A stretch of 64,000 bases of DNA from JABDIP01 sp965227455 (GTDB lineage: Bacteria; Pseudomonadota; Alphaproteobacteria; DSM-16000; Inquilinaceae): positions 992,001-1,056,000 of the forward strand of contig OZ245752.1 of NCBI GenBank assembly GCA_965227455.1. The letters are read 5' to 3'. Below the pieces are notes generated by a model. The model saw only the letters and a list, made by a program, of their open reading frames with translations, ran no database searches and was not told the origin of the DNA. Shown here in pieces: positions 1 through 10,291 of the stretch (position 1 is the stretch's first letter; every line of letters begins with the position of its first letter). The position numbers and the translations under genes were made by a program.

Positions 1-581
1 GCGTTCGGATGAATGGTGTCGCTCTTGAGGCTGCGGCTCGACAGGATGTCGGCCAGCGACTCGTCCAGGTAGGGCAGCTCGAATTCTTCGGCCAGCCGCC
101 TGTAGACCGGCGCGTCCGACAGGAACAGACCAGGACTCGGCACCCCGACCAGAAGCACTTCGGCGCCCGATTCCTGCGCCTGGACGATCATCGCCCGCAG
201 GTTCTCCTCCGCGGTGCTCTCCGGGACCCTGCGCAGGATGTCGTTGCCGCCGTGGCATAGGATGATCAGGGCCGGCCTATGGCGCCTGATCTCGGACGGC
301 AGCCGCCGCCGGCCGGCGGCGGTCACCTCGCCGGGCACGCCCGACCGGATCACACGCCGGTCGATCAGCGTGGAAAGCACCGCTGGATAGCTGGCCTCGG
401 CATTGGCACCGGTTCCGTAGGTCAGGCTGTCGCCGAAGGCGAGCACGACCGAGGCCGAGAGGATCGGCCGCAGCTTCGGCGTCGACTCACCGAAATCGCA
501 GCCCGCCACGGACAGCAGGACGACCGCAAGCAGGACCCTTGCCGGCCAACCCGTCCCCGGGCTCCTAAGGCGTGGAATCAC
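1..581 (-). CDS. GDSL/SGNH-family lipoprotein esterase (arylesterase, TesA-like), C-terminus cut by window edge
   Basis: Likely hydrolyses acyl esters or thioesters at the cell envelope. The reading frame begins with GTG at 581 and runs off the left edge. Residues 1-28 form a lipoprotein signal ending in V-A-G-C (Cys28). Block I of SGNH hydrolases follows as FGDSLTYG with nucleophile Ser52, then GGND (block III), and near the edge DTIHPN, the Asp-x-x-His block. The GTG overlaps the stop of the upstream gene as GTGA, so translation is probably coupled to that membrane protein. Family assignment is firm from the block motifs; the natural substrate cannot be read from sequence. The start is inferred from the coupling and the signal peptide. 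Confidence 0.85.
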   Translation of the reverse strand, partial: MIPRLRSPGTGWPARVLLAVVLLSVAGCDFGESTPKLRPILSASVVLAFGDSLTYGTGANAEASYPAVLSTLIDRRVIRSGVPGEVTAAGRRRLPSEIRRHRPALIILCHGGNDILRRVPESTAEENLRAMIVQAQESGAEVLLVGVPSPGLFLSDAPVYRRLAEEFELPYLDESLADILSSRSLKSDTIHPN

Positions 582-1303
582 GGAAAGGCGCAGCGGTCCA
601 CGGCGACCTGCACGAAACTGCGCCGGCCGGGCTGGAAGGCGAAGCGGAATTCCCGATCCTCGAGCACCACCGATTTGTAGAGCGGCAGCACGCCGCCGAT
701 CGATGTCGTCTCGCCGTCGATGACGTTGAGGGTGATCGAGACCTCGCGGGCCGGATCGAACCAGCCCTGGATGCCGCCATTGGCGGCGATGGCGTTCTGC
801 CCGAGCCCGGTGACGCTGATCCGCCCGCTGTCGAAGGAGACGACGCCGTCCGAGCCCTGATACGACGGGGTCGGCATGACGAATCGCTTGCTGTCCAGCC
901 GGGCGCATTCGCGCGGCTCCGCCGCCTCCTGGATGTAGAAGGCCAGCCGCTCCGGATCCATGCCTTCGGCGAGCCGCCCGGCGGCAAGCTGGGTCAGCTC
1001 CAGCAGCGGGCCGGTCGGGATCTGGGTCTCGAATCGCCGCTGCAGCTCCTCATAGCGGATCTCAACCGTGCGCACCTCCGACTGGTGGCGCAGGGCATCG
1101 CGCTCCAGGCTGCTCTTGGCTTCCCGCAGAGTCTCGACCTCGGCCAGCAGCCGGGCCTCCTCGGTCTCCACCTGGCGGATGCCGTAGCGGTAGGAAATCG
1201 CCGAGGTGACGACAAGCGCGACGATGACGAGCCCGAACCGGAACAGGCTCGCCAACATCTTGCGGCGATGCCGTCTCTCCGAATCGTAGAGGCCAAGCGA
1301 CAT
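578..1303 (-). CDS. Membrane-anchored coiled-coil protein of unknown function
   Basis: 241 residues. A basic N-terminus (RRHRRK) is followed by one membrane helix at about residues 19-40, then a charged heptad-rich stretch at about 45-95 that looks like a coiled coil, then a globular C-terminal part of beta character. The topology fits an inner-membrane protein with a periplasmic coiled coil. I do not recognise a catalytic motif; it is loosely reminiscent of DUF6776-type proteins. It shares a GTGA overlap with the downstream GDSL lipoprotein, so the two probably act together at the envelope. No clear Shine-Dalgarno precedes the ATG at 1303, and an internal Met (residue 16) is an alternative start. 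Confidence 0.6.
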   Translation of the reverse strand: MSLGLYDSERRHRRKMLASLFRFGLVIVALVVTSAISYRYGIRQVETEEARLLAEVETLREAKSSLERDALRHQSEVRTVEIRYEELQRRFETQIPTGPLLELTQLAAGRLAEGMDPERLAFYIQEAAEPRECARLDSKRFVMPTPSYQGSDGVVSFDSGRISVTGLGQNAIAANGGIQGWFDPAREVSITLNVIDGETTSIGGVLPLYKSVVLEDREFRFAFQPGRRSFVQVAVDRCAFP

Positions 1304-1590
1304 GGGCGAAACCGAGGTTCGATGGCGATGACGAAGCGGCCCTGGGGGCCAATTCGCCGATCGACGCGGCGGGTAACAACTACGACAAAGGTCCTATTGC
1401 GCCAAGAAGAACGCACAATGCGGATAAGGAACGGTTAACCCGCCGAAATCATGGCAACTTTGCCGGGTCTTCGCGTGGAATGCCGACGAACCGATGCGAT
1501 GTTGTGGTCGGGGAAGCGCGCTTGCTATTGTGCCGGCCCGAAAAACGGCGCCAGGTTGGCTCGGCGCGGGGGTTCCCAGGGGAGGAAGGT

Positions 1591-3087
<1,497 letters not shown>

Positions 3088-3098
3088 AGCGACTGGCC

Positions 3099-3710
3099 TT
3101 AGAACCTCTGGGCGATGGCCAGGACCGCCATGTCCGACGGCAAGGCGGCGCCCGGCCGTATCGGCGCCTGGAGCAGAAGGTCCATCGTCGGCGCCGCGGT
3201 GCCGGGCGGAACCTGCGTTCGCGACAGGTAGTCTTGCCACCGGTCTTCCGGCGCCAGCAGCCCGGTCATGCGGCGTTCGGCGAAATCATAGGCGAAGACC
3301 CAATACTGGGTTTCGCCGGGCAGAACTTCGATCGTCCGGTCGACGCTGCGCACCGTGTAGCCGATCTGTCCGAGGCCGGCGCTGACCTCCGGCACCGAGA
3401 GCCTGAGCTGGTGCGGGCCGGCAGCCAGCCGGAACGACTGGTCAAATCCGGCAGTAATTTCGCCGAGTGAGTTGCCGTCCACCGACAGCCTGAAATCCAT
3501 CAGCCAGGGCTGCCGCTGATCGTCGGGGACGGGCTGGCGGACCACGCGGATCATGGCCGAGTTCGAGGCGTCCAGCCCCGGCGCTTCCTGGAAGGTCGCA
3601 CAGCCGGCCAGCAGAGCCGTGGCGGCTATGCACGCGATCGTGAACCGCCTTCGTGAGATGTTGGGCACTTCAATGGCAGGCTTGCCCGGCTCTCGGTGAA
3701 CGCTGTTCAT
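3099..3710 (-). CDS. Putative lipoprotein with Tat-like signal, function unknown
   Basis: 203 residues counted from the ATG at 3710. The N-terminus carries SRRRFT followed by a hydrophobic stretch ending in L-L-A-G-C, a lipobox. The consecutive arginines followed by Phe resemble a twin-arginine motif, so export as a folded lipoprotein is possible. The mature part is mostly beta-like and I do not recognise it. Further upstream in frame, a TTG at 3743 would place the start inside the palindrome at 3729-3743, so I prefer the ATG, which has a weak GAG six bases before it. It is probably monocistronic, behind its own operator. Confidence 0.65.
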   Translation of the reverse strand: MNSVHREPGKPAIEVPNISRRRFTIACIAATALLAGCATFQEAPGLDASNSAMIRVVRQPVPDDQRQPWLMDFRLSVDGNSLGEITAGFDQSFRLAAGPHQLRLSVPEVSAGLGQIGYTVRSVDRTIEVLPGETQYWVFAYDFAERRMTGLLAPEDRWQDYLSRTQVPPGTAAPTMDLLLQAPIRPGAALPSDMAVLAIAQRF

Positions 3711-3728
3711 AATCTCGGCTTCGTTTTG

Positions 3729-3743
3729 TTGAACAATGTTCAA
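3729..3743 (-). promoter_or_regulatory. Perfect 15-bp palindrome, likely repressor operator
   Basis: TTGAACA-N-TGTTCAA, a perfect 7-1-7 inverted repeat 18 bases before the lipoprotein ATG. On the minus strand it sits directly downstream of a possible promoter (TTGAAT at 3768-3773, 17-base spacer, CATTTA at 3745-3750), so it would cover the transcription start. Size and symmetry suit a TetR-type regulator; none is encoded in this window. Confidence 0.55.
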
Positions 3744-3744
3744 T

Positions 3745-3773
3745 TAAATGGTCGAAGCCGACTCTGCATTCAA
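3745..3773 (-). promoter_or_regulatory. Possible sigma-70 promoter of the lipoprotein gene
   Basis: TTGAAT (-35), 17-base spacer, CATTTA (-10), read on the minus strand. The -35 is a good match and the -10 a weak one; the adjacent palindrome supports it. Confidence 0.4.
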
Positions 3774-3787
3774 GGGGCCGGACGGGA

Positions 3788-5653
3788 TTATTGCGAGGTG
3801 GGCATCACGCCGATATCGAAGTAACCCGGCGCAATCAGGCAGAAGGTCAGCCACATCAGCAGCATCAGCGGCAGGCCGGCCTTCAGGAAGTCGGCGAAGC
3901 GGTAGTGGCCAGGACCCATCACCAGCAGGTTGGTCTGGTAGCCGATCGGGCTGGCGAAGGAGCAGTTGGCCGCCAGCAGCACGGTGATGGCCATGACGTT
4001 GGGCGCCACCCCCAGGCTGCCGGCCAGGCTGACGGCGATCGGCGTGAACAGGATGGCGCAGGCATTGTTGCTGAGCACATTGGTTGCGGCGGCGACCACC
4101 AGGAACAGCACCGCCATGTTGATCATCGGCTGCGGCCCGGCGACGGCACCCAGCACGTTCATGGCGATAAACTCGGCCCCGCCGGTGACCTGCAAGGCGT
4201 GGCCCAGCGCCAGGGTCGAGCCGACCAGGACCAGGATCGTGCGGTCCATGGCCCGCACCGCCTGGCGCAGGTTCAAGCAGCCGGTGACGATGGTGGCCAG
4301 CGCCCCGACCAGGGCCGCCACTGTGATCGGTACCACGCCGGTCGCCGCCGCCAGCACCGTCGCGGCGAAGATGAGCGCCGCGTGCGGTGCCCGCTTCAGC
4401 CGCGGCACGTCACGGACCGCCCAGGTCATCAGCAGCATGTCGGAATTGTCGCTCAGCGCATCGACGCTGGTCTGGTCGCCGACCACCAGCAGCACGTCGC
4501 CCGCCTCCAGCCGGATTTCGCTCAACCGCTGCCGGGCCATGCGGCCGCGACGCTGGATGCCCAGCACCGGGCAGCCGAAGCGGCGGCGGAAGCCGACCAT
4601 GTCGATGGTCTGGTCGATCATGCGGCTGGCCGGCGTGATCATCACCTCGCCCAGCACCCGCTCGACCTCCGGCCCGTCCGGCTCGTCATGGGAGGGGGCG
4701 CCCGGGCCGCCGCTGGCCAGGAAATAGCCGACATTGCGCGCCATGGCGTCGGTCAGGGCCTGCCGGGTCGCGGCGACGAAGAGGATGTCGCCGGACCTGA
4801 GGGTGACCGCCTCGAAAGGCGGCATGATCAGGTGGTCGCCGCGCTGGATCAGCCGCACGGTGATGTCCGGCAGGGCGCGGAACTGGCCGGCGGCCGATTG
4901 CTGACCGATCAGCGGGCTGTCGGCCAGGATGTCGATCTCGGCGATGAACTGCCGCCCGCCATGCAGCAGGGTACGTGCCATGTCGCCGCGCTCCGGCAGC
5001 AGCCGGGGCAGCACGAAGACGACATAGAGCGCGCCGACCGCCGCCATGCAGACGCCGATCACCAGGAAGTCGAACATCTTCAGCGCCGGCTCGCCGCTAT
5101 CGGTGAGGGCGCTGGAGACCAGCAGGTTGGTGCTGGAGCCGATCAGGGTGGTCATGCCGCCCAGGATCGCCGCGAAGCTGAGCGGCATCATCAGCCGGCT
5201 CGGCGACATGTTCCGGCGCACCGCCATGGCCTGCATGATCGGGATGAACATGACCACGACGGGGGTGTTGTTGAGGAAGGCGCTGGTCAGCATGACGCCG
5301 GCGAAGCCGCTGATGAGGGCCAGCCCCTGATGGTTCTTCGACAGCCGCACGAACATGCGCGTCAGCCCGGACAGGGCGCCGGTCTGCACCATGGCCTGAC
5401 CCATCACCAGCAGCGACAGCACGGCGAACAGGGACGGGTTGGCAAAGCCGCGCAGCAACTCCGCCGCATCGAGCTGGTTGCGGCCGTCGCTATCGGCGAC
5501 GGGAAAGAGCTGGAACCACAGCAGCAGGACCGCCAGCGTGGTCAGGGAGGTCACCTCCAGCGAAACCCGCTCCAGCGCGAACGACACCATCGTCGCCACC
5601 AGCAGGGCGATCACCGCCCACATCTGCCAGGCCGGATCGAGGGGGAGGATCAT
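3788..5653 (-). CDS. SLC13/DASS-type anion permease with two RCK_C domains
   Basis: Inner-membrane transporter, probably for a divalent anion (dicarboxylate, sulfate or similar) driven by an ion gradient. Membrane helices fill about the first 200 and the last 190 residues. Between them lie two soluble RCK_C (TrkA_C-like) modules at about residues 210-290 and 330-405, each ending in a GDxLxVxG-type strand, the layout of bacterial SLC13 proteins with regulatory inserts. A Shine-Dalgarno GGAGG abuts the ATG at 5665 with no spacing, so I prefer the in-frame ATG at 5653, giving 621 residues. Substrate cannot be predicted. It lies downstream of lptD on the same strand with an 81-base gap. Confidence 0.85.
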   Translation of the reverse strand: MILPLDPAWQMWAVIALLVATMVSFALERVSLEVTSLTTLAVLLLWFQLFPVADSDGRNQLDAAELLRGFANPSLFAVLSLLVMGQAMVQTGALSGLTRMFVRLSKNHQGLALISGFAGVMLTSAFLNNTPVVVMFIPIMQAMAVRRNMSPSRLMMPLSFAAILGGMTTLIGSSTNLLVSSALTDSGEPALKMFDFLVIGVCMAAVGALYVVFVLPRLLPERGDMARTLLHGGRQFIAEIDILADSPLIGQQSAAGQFRALPDITVRLIQRGDHLIMPPFEAVTLRSGDILFVAATRQALTDAMARNVGYFLASGGPGAPSHDEPDGPEVERVLGEVMITPASRMIDQTIDMVGFRRRFGCPVLGIQRRGRMARQRLSEIRLEAGDVLLVVGDQTSVDALSDNSDMLLMTWAVRDVPRLKRAPHAALIFAATVLAAATGVVPITVAALVGALATIVTGCLNLRQAVRAMDRTILVLVGSTLALGHALQVTGGAEFIAMNVLGAVAGPQPMINMAVLFLVVAAATNVLSNNACAILFTPIAVSLAGSLGVAPNVMAITVLLAANCSFASPIGYQTNLLVMGPGHYRFADFLKAGLPLMLLMWLTFCLIAPGYFDIGVMPTSQ

Positions 5654-5734
5654 GACAAATGCCATCCTCCAACAATCGCGGGGTTGAGCAAGGAATTCGT
5701 TGCCGGCGGGCGCGGGCGCGCGCCTGGCGAGCGG

Positions 5735-7951
5735 TCAGTCGAAGAGGTCGCCGCCCTTTACCGAGAACGGCAGATCGCCCAGGTTGCGCAGGCTCACGGT
5801 AAAGAAGACCGAATCGCCGGAGCTGGAGTCGCGGTCTTCGGTGAAGTCGCGCCGAAAGTCGATGCCGATGGTGATGCACTCATCTCCATAGGCCAGGCCA
5901 AGCGAGATCTCGCGCGATTCGTCAAGCACCAGATCGCGGCGGAGGGAGCCGGACAGCAACCAGTTCTCCGCCAGGCGCGAGCTGAAGCGGGCGGTGATTT
6001 CCTCCACATCCTCGTCCGAACCGGTGCCGGCGATCTGGTCGACAAAGGTGTAATTCGCGCCGACCCGGAACAGGTCCGGCCCCGCGATCAGGCTGACTTC
6101 CTGCCGGCGGCCGTCGAAGGTCTGATGGTCGAAGCGGAACCGGTAGTCGAGATTGAACAATGGCGATGGCGTCACCGTCACCCGCCCGACCCAGTCCGAT
6201 TGCTGGTCCTCCAGACCCGAGCCGTCCGGGAAATCGTCCTGGTCGCTGAAGCTGTAGCTCTGGCCGGCGAACACGGTGGTAGACCCGCCGCCGAACCCGT
6301 AGACCCCGAACCGCAGGCCGTAGGTGAAGCGCAGGCCGCCCTCGACCCGATCGATGCCGGGAAAGCGGCTGTCGCTGAACAGGTTGATCTCGTCGAATTC
6401 GACATCGACGCTGTCATTGTTCGGGATGTCGTCGACCTCGCCCTGATTTGGCGCGGCGGTGAAGGACACGATCGGCTCGACCAGCTGCTGGATGCTGCCC
6501 TGCTGGCGGATCATCGGGAAGCTGCTGGTGATCGTGGCCCTGGGAATGGCCCGCAGATCGGTCACGTCGTCCTCGGAATCCGTCGGGCTGCCGCCTACCG
6601 GGAGATCGTTGGACCAGTACGCGGTCCCGAGCACCGACGTCGATACATTGGTCAGCAGTCCGAATTCGGTGCGGAATTCCCGATTCCAGCCGGCCTCCAG
6701 CGAAAGCCGGCGCGTGTCGACGCCCTCGGTCCCGGACTGCAGAATGTCCGGATCCTGGTCCCGGATCAGGTTGAGGGCATCGGCGTTGGCGAACCATTGC
6801 CCGCCCAGCAGGCTGCCGGGCTCGCTGACGTGGTTGGCCGCAAGCAGCGGTGCCACCAGCGGCTGATCGATGGTGTCTTGCCGCAGATCCTGGAACCGGA
6901 ACGCTTCCGCGCCAACATAGCTCAGCCCATAAAAGCCCTCGGCATAGGCGCGCGAGGTCAGAACGTCTTCGCCCGTGACCTCGAACTGGTCGAGATACGT
7001 GTCATCGGAGGATTGCCGGATGTCGGCACCCACGCGCCAGTTGTCGTCGATGTGGAACTCGCCCTCGGCGAAGATATGACCGCGGATCTCGTCCTGCTGA
7101 ACCACTTCCGTGCCGCCGCTCAGCTCCGTGCGATCGCTTTCGTTGACGCTGCCGTCCAGCAGGATCTCGCCGTATTCGAAACGGTGCCGGTACTCGCCGC
7201 CAAGAATGAATCCGGCATCGCGTGTTCCGCCGACCTGAATTGTCGCGTCTTTGTTCGGTGCGATATTCCAGTAGTAGAAGGCCCGCAGAAACGGCCCCAG
7301 ATCGCTGGTCGATCCGATCTGCGGCGCCAGGAATCCCGACCGGCGGTCCACCGACGGATCGGGGTGCGAGAAATACGGCGTATAGAAGACAGGAATGCCG
7401 AAGACGTCCAGGAATGCGTCCTCGTAGACAATGTCCTTGGTCTCGCTATCGTGGATGACCCGCCCGGCACGCAATTGCCAGAGCGGCGCCCGGTCGGGAT
7501 CCTCTTCACAAAGCTCGCAGGGCGAGTAGACGGCGCGCCCGACCTCGGTCTGCCCACCGCGCCGGATGCCGCGATCGGCCGCCAGGCGGGAATCGTCGGA
7601 GAACAGGAGTCCGATGCCCTCGATGAACCCCTCCGCCAACTCGCTGTCGAGTTCGGCATATTGCGCGAAGATGACGTCGCCGGTCGGCTCCATGACCATC
7701 ACATTGCCGCTGGCGGTCACGACGCCGTTGCGCGGATTGTAGGTGACCGTGTCGGCGGTGAGCAGCCGCCCCGCCTGCGAGACCTCCACATTGCCGCGGG
7801 CGATGACGATGTTCAGGACCTCGTCGACGACCAGCTCATCAGCGGATACGACTACCGGTTCCGGCTCTTCCTCCGTCTCCTGGCCGGAGGAGGGGACAGG
7901 GACAAGACCGCATAGGCCCAACACCGCAAGCACCCACAGCCACCGCCCCAT
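5735..7951 (-). CDS. lptD: LPS-assembly outer-membrane protein LptD
   Basis: Outer-membrane beta-barrel that inserts lipopolysaccharide into the outer leaflet, with LptE as plug. 738 residues: signal peptide (about 1-23), OstA-like jellyroll (about 35-125) with repeated VxARGNVEVSQ-type strands, then the barrel. Cys145 and Cys148 (CELC) and a single C-terminal Cys692 could form the disulfides needed for LptD maturation. The ATG at 7951 follows AAGAAGAGAAG; the frame stays open upstream but reads as non-protein. In many alphaproteobacteria lptD lies in an lptFG-lptD-surA-pdxA cluster; here it stands alone, between a helicase gene and a permease gene. Confidence 0.93.
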   Translation of the reverse strand: MGRWLWVLAVLGLCGLVPVPSSGQETEEEPEPVVVSADELVVDEVLNIVIARGNVEVSQAGRLLTADTVTYNPRNGVVTASGNVMVMEPTGDVIFAQYAELDSELAEGFIEGIGLLFSDDSRLAADRGIRRGGQTEVGRAVYSPCELCEEDPDRAPLWQLRAGRVIHDSETKDIVYEDAFLDVFGIPVFYTPYFSHPDPSVDRRSGFLAPQIGSTSDLGPFLRAFYYWNIAPNKDATIQVGGTRDAGFILGGEYRHRFEYGEILLDGSVNESDRTELSGGTEVVQQDEIRGHIFAEGEFHIDDNWRVGADIRQSSDDTYLDQFEVTGEDVLTSRAYAEGFYGLSYVGAEAFRFQDLRQDTIDQPLVAPLLAANHVSEPGSLLGGQWFANADALNLIRDQDPDILQSGTEGVDTRRLSLEAGWNREFRTEFGLLTNVSTSVLGTAYWSNDLPVGGSPTDSEDDVTDLRAIPRATITSSFPMIRQQGSIQQLVEPIVSFTAAPNQGEVDDIPNNDSVDVEFDEINLFSDSRFPGIDRVEGGLRFTYGLRFGVYGFGGGSTTVFAGQSYSFSDQDDFPDGSGLEDQQSDWVGRVTVTPSPLFNLDYRFRFDHQTFDGRRQEVSLIAGPDLFRVGANYTFVDQIAGTGSDEDVEEITARFSSRLAENWLLSGSLRRDLVLDESREISLGLAYGDECITIGIDFRRDFTEDRDSSSGDSVFFTVSLRNLGDLPFSVKGGDLFD

Positions 7952-8061
7952 TCGTTCTTCTCTTCTTGCCGCCACTGCCGCCCGGCCCCGCATCGGGCAA
8001 ACGGCAAGAGTTTCGAAAGCCCGACTCCGAGTCAACCGGGCTGTGGCCTGAAATGAACAAA

Positions 8062-8084
8062 GCCGCCCGAACGGGCGGCCTTTT
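8062..8084. terminator. Rho-independent-type hairpin between rhlE-like gene and lptD
   Basis: GCCGCCCG, two-base loop, CGGGCGGC, with CTTTT on the plus side and CTTTG on the minus side. It lies just downstream of the minus-strand helicase stop and upstream of lptD, so it probably ends helicase transcription. Confidence 0.75.
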
Positions 8085-8094
8085 CCGGTGCGGT

Positions 8095-8117
8095 GGCCAC
8101 GGGCTTTTGCCGTGGCC
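8095..8117. terminator. Second hairpin downstream of the helicase gene
   Basis: GGCCACGG, seven-base loop GCTTTTG, CCGTGGCC. No T-tract follows it; with the hairpin at 8062 it forms a tandem structure in the same short gap. Confidence 0.4.
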
Positions 8118-8132
8118 GGAAGGCTCTGGGGG

Positions 8133-9518
8133 CTAGCTGTTGGCCGCCACGCGGCGCACCGGCCGCAGCAGGAATGCCGGCGTATGATCGCCCAGCCCGA
8201 CGACCGCCTCGTCATGGGATTCCGATTTGCCGCCGCGCTTGCCGCCGCGGCCTCCGCCGCTGCGTTCCCGTTTCGGCGTGCGTCGCTTGGGCTCCTCGGC
8301 CGGTCCGCTGCGGCGCTCACCGCGCCGGCGCTTGGGCGCGGCCGCCTTGGTCTCCTCGGCGACAGGGGCGGTGTCCTCGGCGGCGGGCTCGGAGGGGGCC
8401 TCGCTCTCCACCGCCAGGGGCGGGATCGGCGTGCCGATCAGCTTGTTGATCGCCGTAACGAACTTGCGATCCTCCGGCGTCGCCAGGGTGAAGGCGCGGC
8501 CCGATCGACCGGCGCGCCCGGTGCGGCCGATCCGATGCACATAATCGTCGGCGGTGGTCGGGACATCGAAATTGAACACATGGCTCAAATCGCTGATGTC
8601 CAGCCCGCGCGCGGCGACGTCGCTGCACACCAGGATCTGGATGTCGCCGTTCTTGAACTTGCCCAGCGTCTCGGTCCGCACCGCCTGCACCATGTCGCCA
8701 TGCAGCTGGCCGGCATTGAAGCCGTGGCGCTCCAGCGACCGGAAGACGATGCCCACATCGCGCTTGCGGTTGCAGAAGACCAGCGCGTTGCGGACCGTCT
8801 CCTGCTTCAGGAGCTGGCGCAGGGTGGCGCGCTTGTCGGCCTTGCCGATTGTGGTGATGAACTGTTCGACATTGGTGGCGGCGGTCGCCGGGGGCGCTAC
8901 GGCCACCTGTCGCGGATTGGTCAGGAAGGCCTCGGTCAGCCGCTTGATCTCCGGCGGCATGGTGGCCGAGAAGAACAGGGTCTGCCGGATCGCCGGCAGC
9001 CGGCCGACGATCCGCTCGATATCGGGAATGAATCCCATGTCGAGCATCCGGTCGGCCTCGTCGATCACCAGCACCTTCACGTCGGCCAGCAGCACCTTGC
9101 CGCGCTCGAACAGATCGAGCATGCGGCCCGGCGTGGCGATCAGCACGTCGACGCCGCGGTCCAGCTTGCGCACCTGCTCCTCGAAGCGCTCGCCGCCGAT
9201 CAGCAGGGCGTAGCTGAGCTTCTCGTATTTGCCGTAGGTCTCGAAATTCTGCGCCACCTGGGCGGCCAATTCGCGGGTCGGCTCGAGGATCAGCGATCGC
9301 GGCATCCGCGCCCGGGCCCGGCCGCTGGAGAGGATCTCCAACATCGGCAAAGTGAAACTTGCGGTCTTGCCGGTGCCGGTTTGGGCGATGCCCAGCACAT
9401 CGCGCCCTTGCAAGACATAGGGTATTGCCTGCTCCTGGATCGGCGTCGGCGCCGTATATCCGGCGTCCTCGACGGCGCGCAGGATTTCGGGCTTCAGCCC
9501 GAGGTCAGAAAAACTCAT
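8133..9518 (-). CDS. rhlE: DEAD-box ATP-dependent RNA helicase, RhlE type
   Basis: Unwinds short RNA duplexes in ribosome assembly or RNA decay; cytosolic. 461 residues with the motifs in order: Q-motif (PTPIQEQAIP), Walker A AQTGTGKT, PTRELA, DEAD, SAT, and HRIGRTGRAGRSG. The last 80 or so residues form a disordered, Arg/Lys/Gly-rich tail typical of RhlE and likely to bind RNA. The ATG at 9518 starts the conserved MSFSDLGL; no strong Shine-Dalgarno is visible. A good promoter lies about 60 bases upstream. Members of the RhlE/RhlB/CsdA group are hard to tell apart, hence the gene symbol is the nearest type. Confidence 0.9.
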   Translation of the reverse strand: MSFSDLGLKPEILRAVEDAGYTAPTPIQEQAIPYVLQGRDVLGIAQTGTGKTASFTLPMLEILSSGRARARMPRSLILEPTRELAAQVAQNFETYGKYEKLSYALLIGGERFEEQVRKLDRGVDVLIATPGRMLDLFERGKVLLADVKVLVIDEADRMLDMGFIPDIERIVGRLPAIRQTLFFSATMPPEIKRLTEAFLTNPRQVAVAPPATAATNVEQFITTIGKADKRATLRQLLKQETVRNALVFCNRKRDVGIVFRSLERHGFNAGQLHGDMVQAVRTETLGKFKNGDIQILVCSDVAARGLDISDLSHVFNFDVPTTADDYVHRIGRTGRAGRSGRAFTLATPEDRKFVTAINKLIGTPIPPLAVESEAPSEPAAEDTAPVAEETKAAAPKRRRGERRSGPAEEPKRRTPKRERSGGGRGGKRGGKSESHDEAVVGLGDHTPAFLLRPVRRVAANS

Positions 9519-9583
9519 CCGGTGGGTATCTTTTCGCCAGTATAATTGTCGCGTGGCCCGCTTTGGCCAGTAATTGGGGCCGG

Positions 9584-9611
9584 AGCATAGAAAGTCAAAC
9601 CGGGATGTCAA
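9584..9611 (-). promoter_or_regulatory. Sigma-70-type promoter of the RhlE-like helicase
   Basis: Minus strand TTGACA, 16-base spacer, TATGCT. It would start transcription near 9577 and give a leader of about 58 bases before the ATG at 9518. Perfect -35 and a good -10. Confidence 0.6.
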
Positions 9612-9728
9612 TATTTGGTTATCCCGATCAAAATCGTTGCAGAAACATGAAGGTTGCCGCATTCGACACCGAAGCTTCTTGCCAATGCGCAGAACTGCGA
9701 CGCTGCCGCGACCGGAGAGGGAAGAAGG

Positions 9729-10271
9729 ATGTTGCTGGACGCCGACCGCTCGGTCCTGATCGTCATCGATGTGCAGGAGCGCCTGGCGCCAGCCATGCAC
9801 GATCTGCCCGGGTTCCTGCGCAATACGGAGATCCTGATGCGCGCCGCGGACCGGCTGGACGTGCCGATGATCGTGACGGAGCAATATCCGAAAGGGCTCG
9901 GACGGACCGTCGAGACCATCGCCGCCCTGGCGCCGGCGGAGGCGGTGGTGGAGAAGATCACCTTTTCCGCCGCCGGCAGCGACGGCTTCGACCGCCGTCT
10001 AGAGGCTCTCGGTCGCGACGAGGCGGTGATCTGCGGCATCGAGGCCCATGTCTGCGTCCTGCAGACGGCCCTGCGCCTGCAGGAACGCGGTTTGCAGACC
10101 CGGTTGGTCCGCGACGCAGCAACGTCACGCCGGCCGGAGAGTGCCCAGGCGGCCTATGAGCGTTCGGCCCGCCACGGCATCGAATTGGTCACCACCGAAA
10201 TGGTGGTGTTCGAATGGATGCGGCAGGCGGGCACGCCGGTGTTCCGGGAACTGAGCGCGCTTATCAAATAG
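9729..10271 (+). CDS. Isochorismatase-family cysteine hydrolase
   Basis: 180-residue cytosolic hydrolase of the isochorismatase/nicotinamidase superfamily. The catalytic triad is visible: Asp14 in VIDVQE, Lys76 in VEKITFS and Cys109 in HVCVLQTA. The short length and the HVCVLQTALRLQERG signature match the YcaC/hydrolase branch of unknown substrate rather than true nicotinamidase. The start at 9729 follows GGAGAGGGAAGAAGG. It reads away from the helicase gene and appears monocistronic. The reaction is not predictable. Confidence 0.88.
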   Translation: MLLDADRSVLIVIDVQERLAPAMHDLPGFLRNTEILMRAADRLDVPMIVTEQYPKGLGRTVETIAALAPAEAVVEKITFSAAGSDGFDRRLEALGRDEAVICGIEAHVCVLQTALRLQERGLQTRLVRDAATSRRPESAQAAYERSARHGIELVTTEMVVFEWMRQAGTPVFRELSALIK

Positions 10272-10291
10272 CGCGGCGTCGGCCGGCGGGC

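Noticed and set aside
1480..1590. Upstream extension of methylmalonate-semialdehyde dehydrogenase
   Set aside because: The extra 37 residues are not protein-like and a strong ribosome site precedes the ATG at 1591.
3791..7915. 1374-codon open frame opposite the SLC13 and lptD genes
   Set aside because: Same artefact of high GC; no protein-like segments, while the opposite strand encodes recognisable families.
7951..8320. Longer LptD N-terminus
   Set aside because: The added part lacks protein character and spans the terminator hairpins; the signal peptide begins at 7951.
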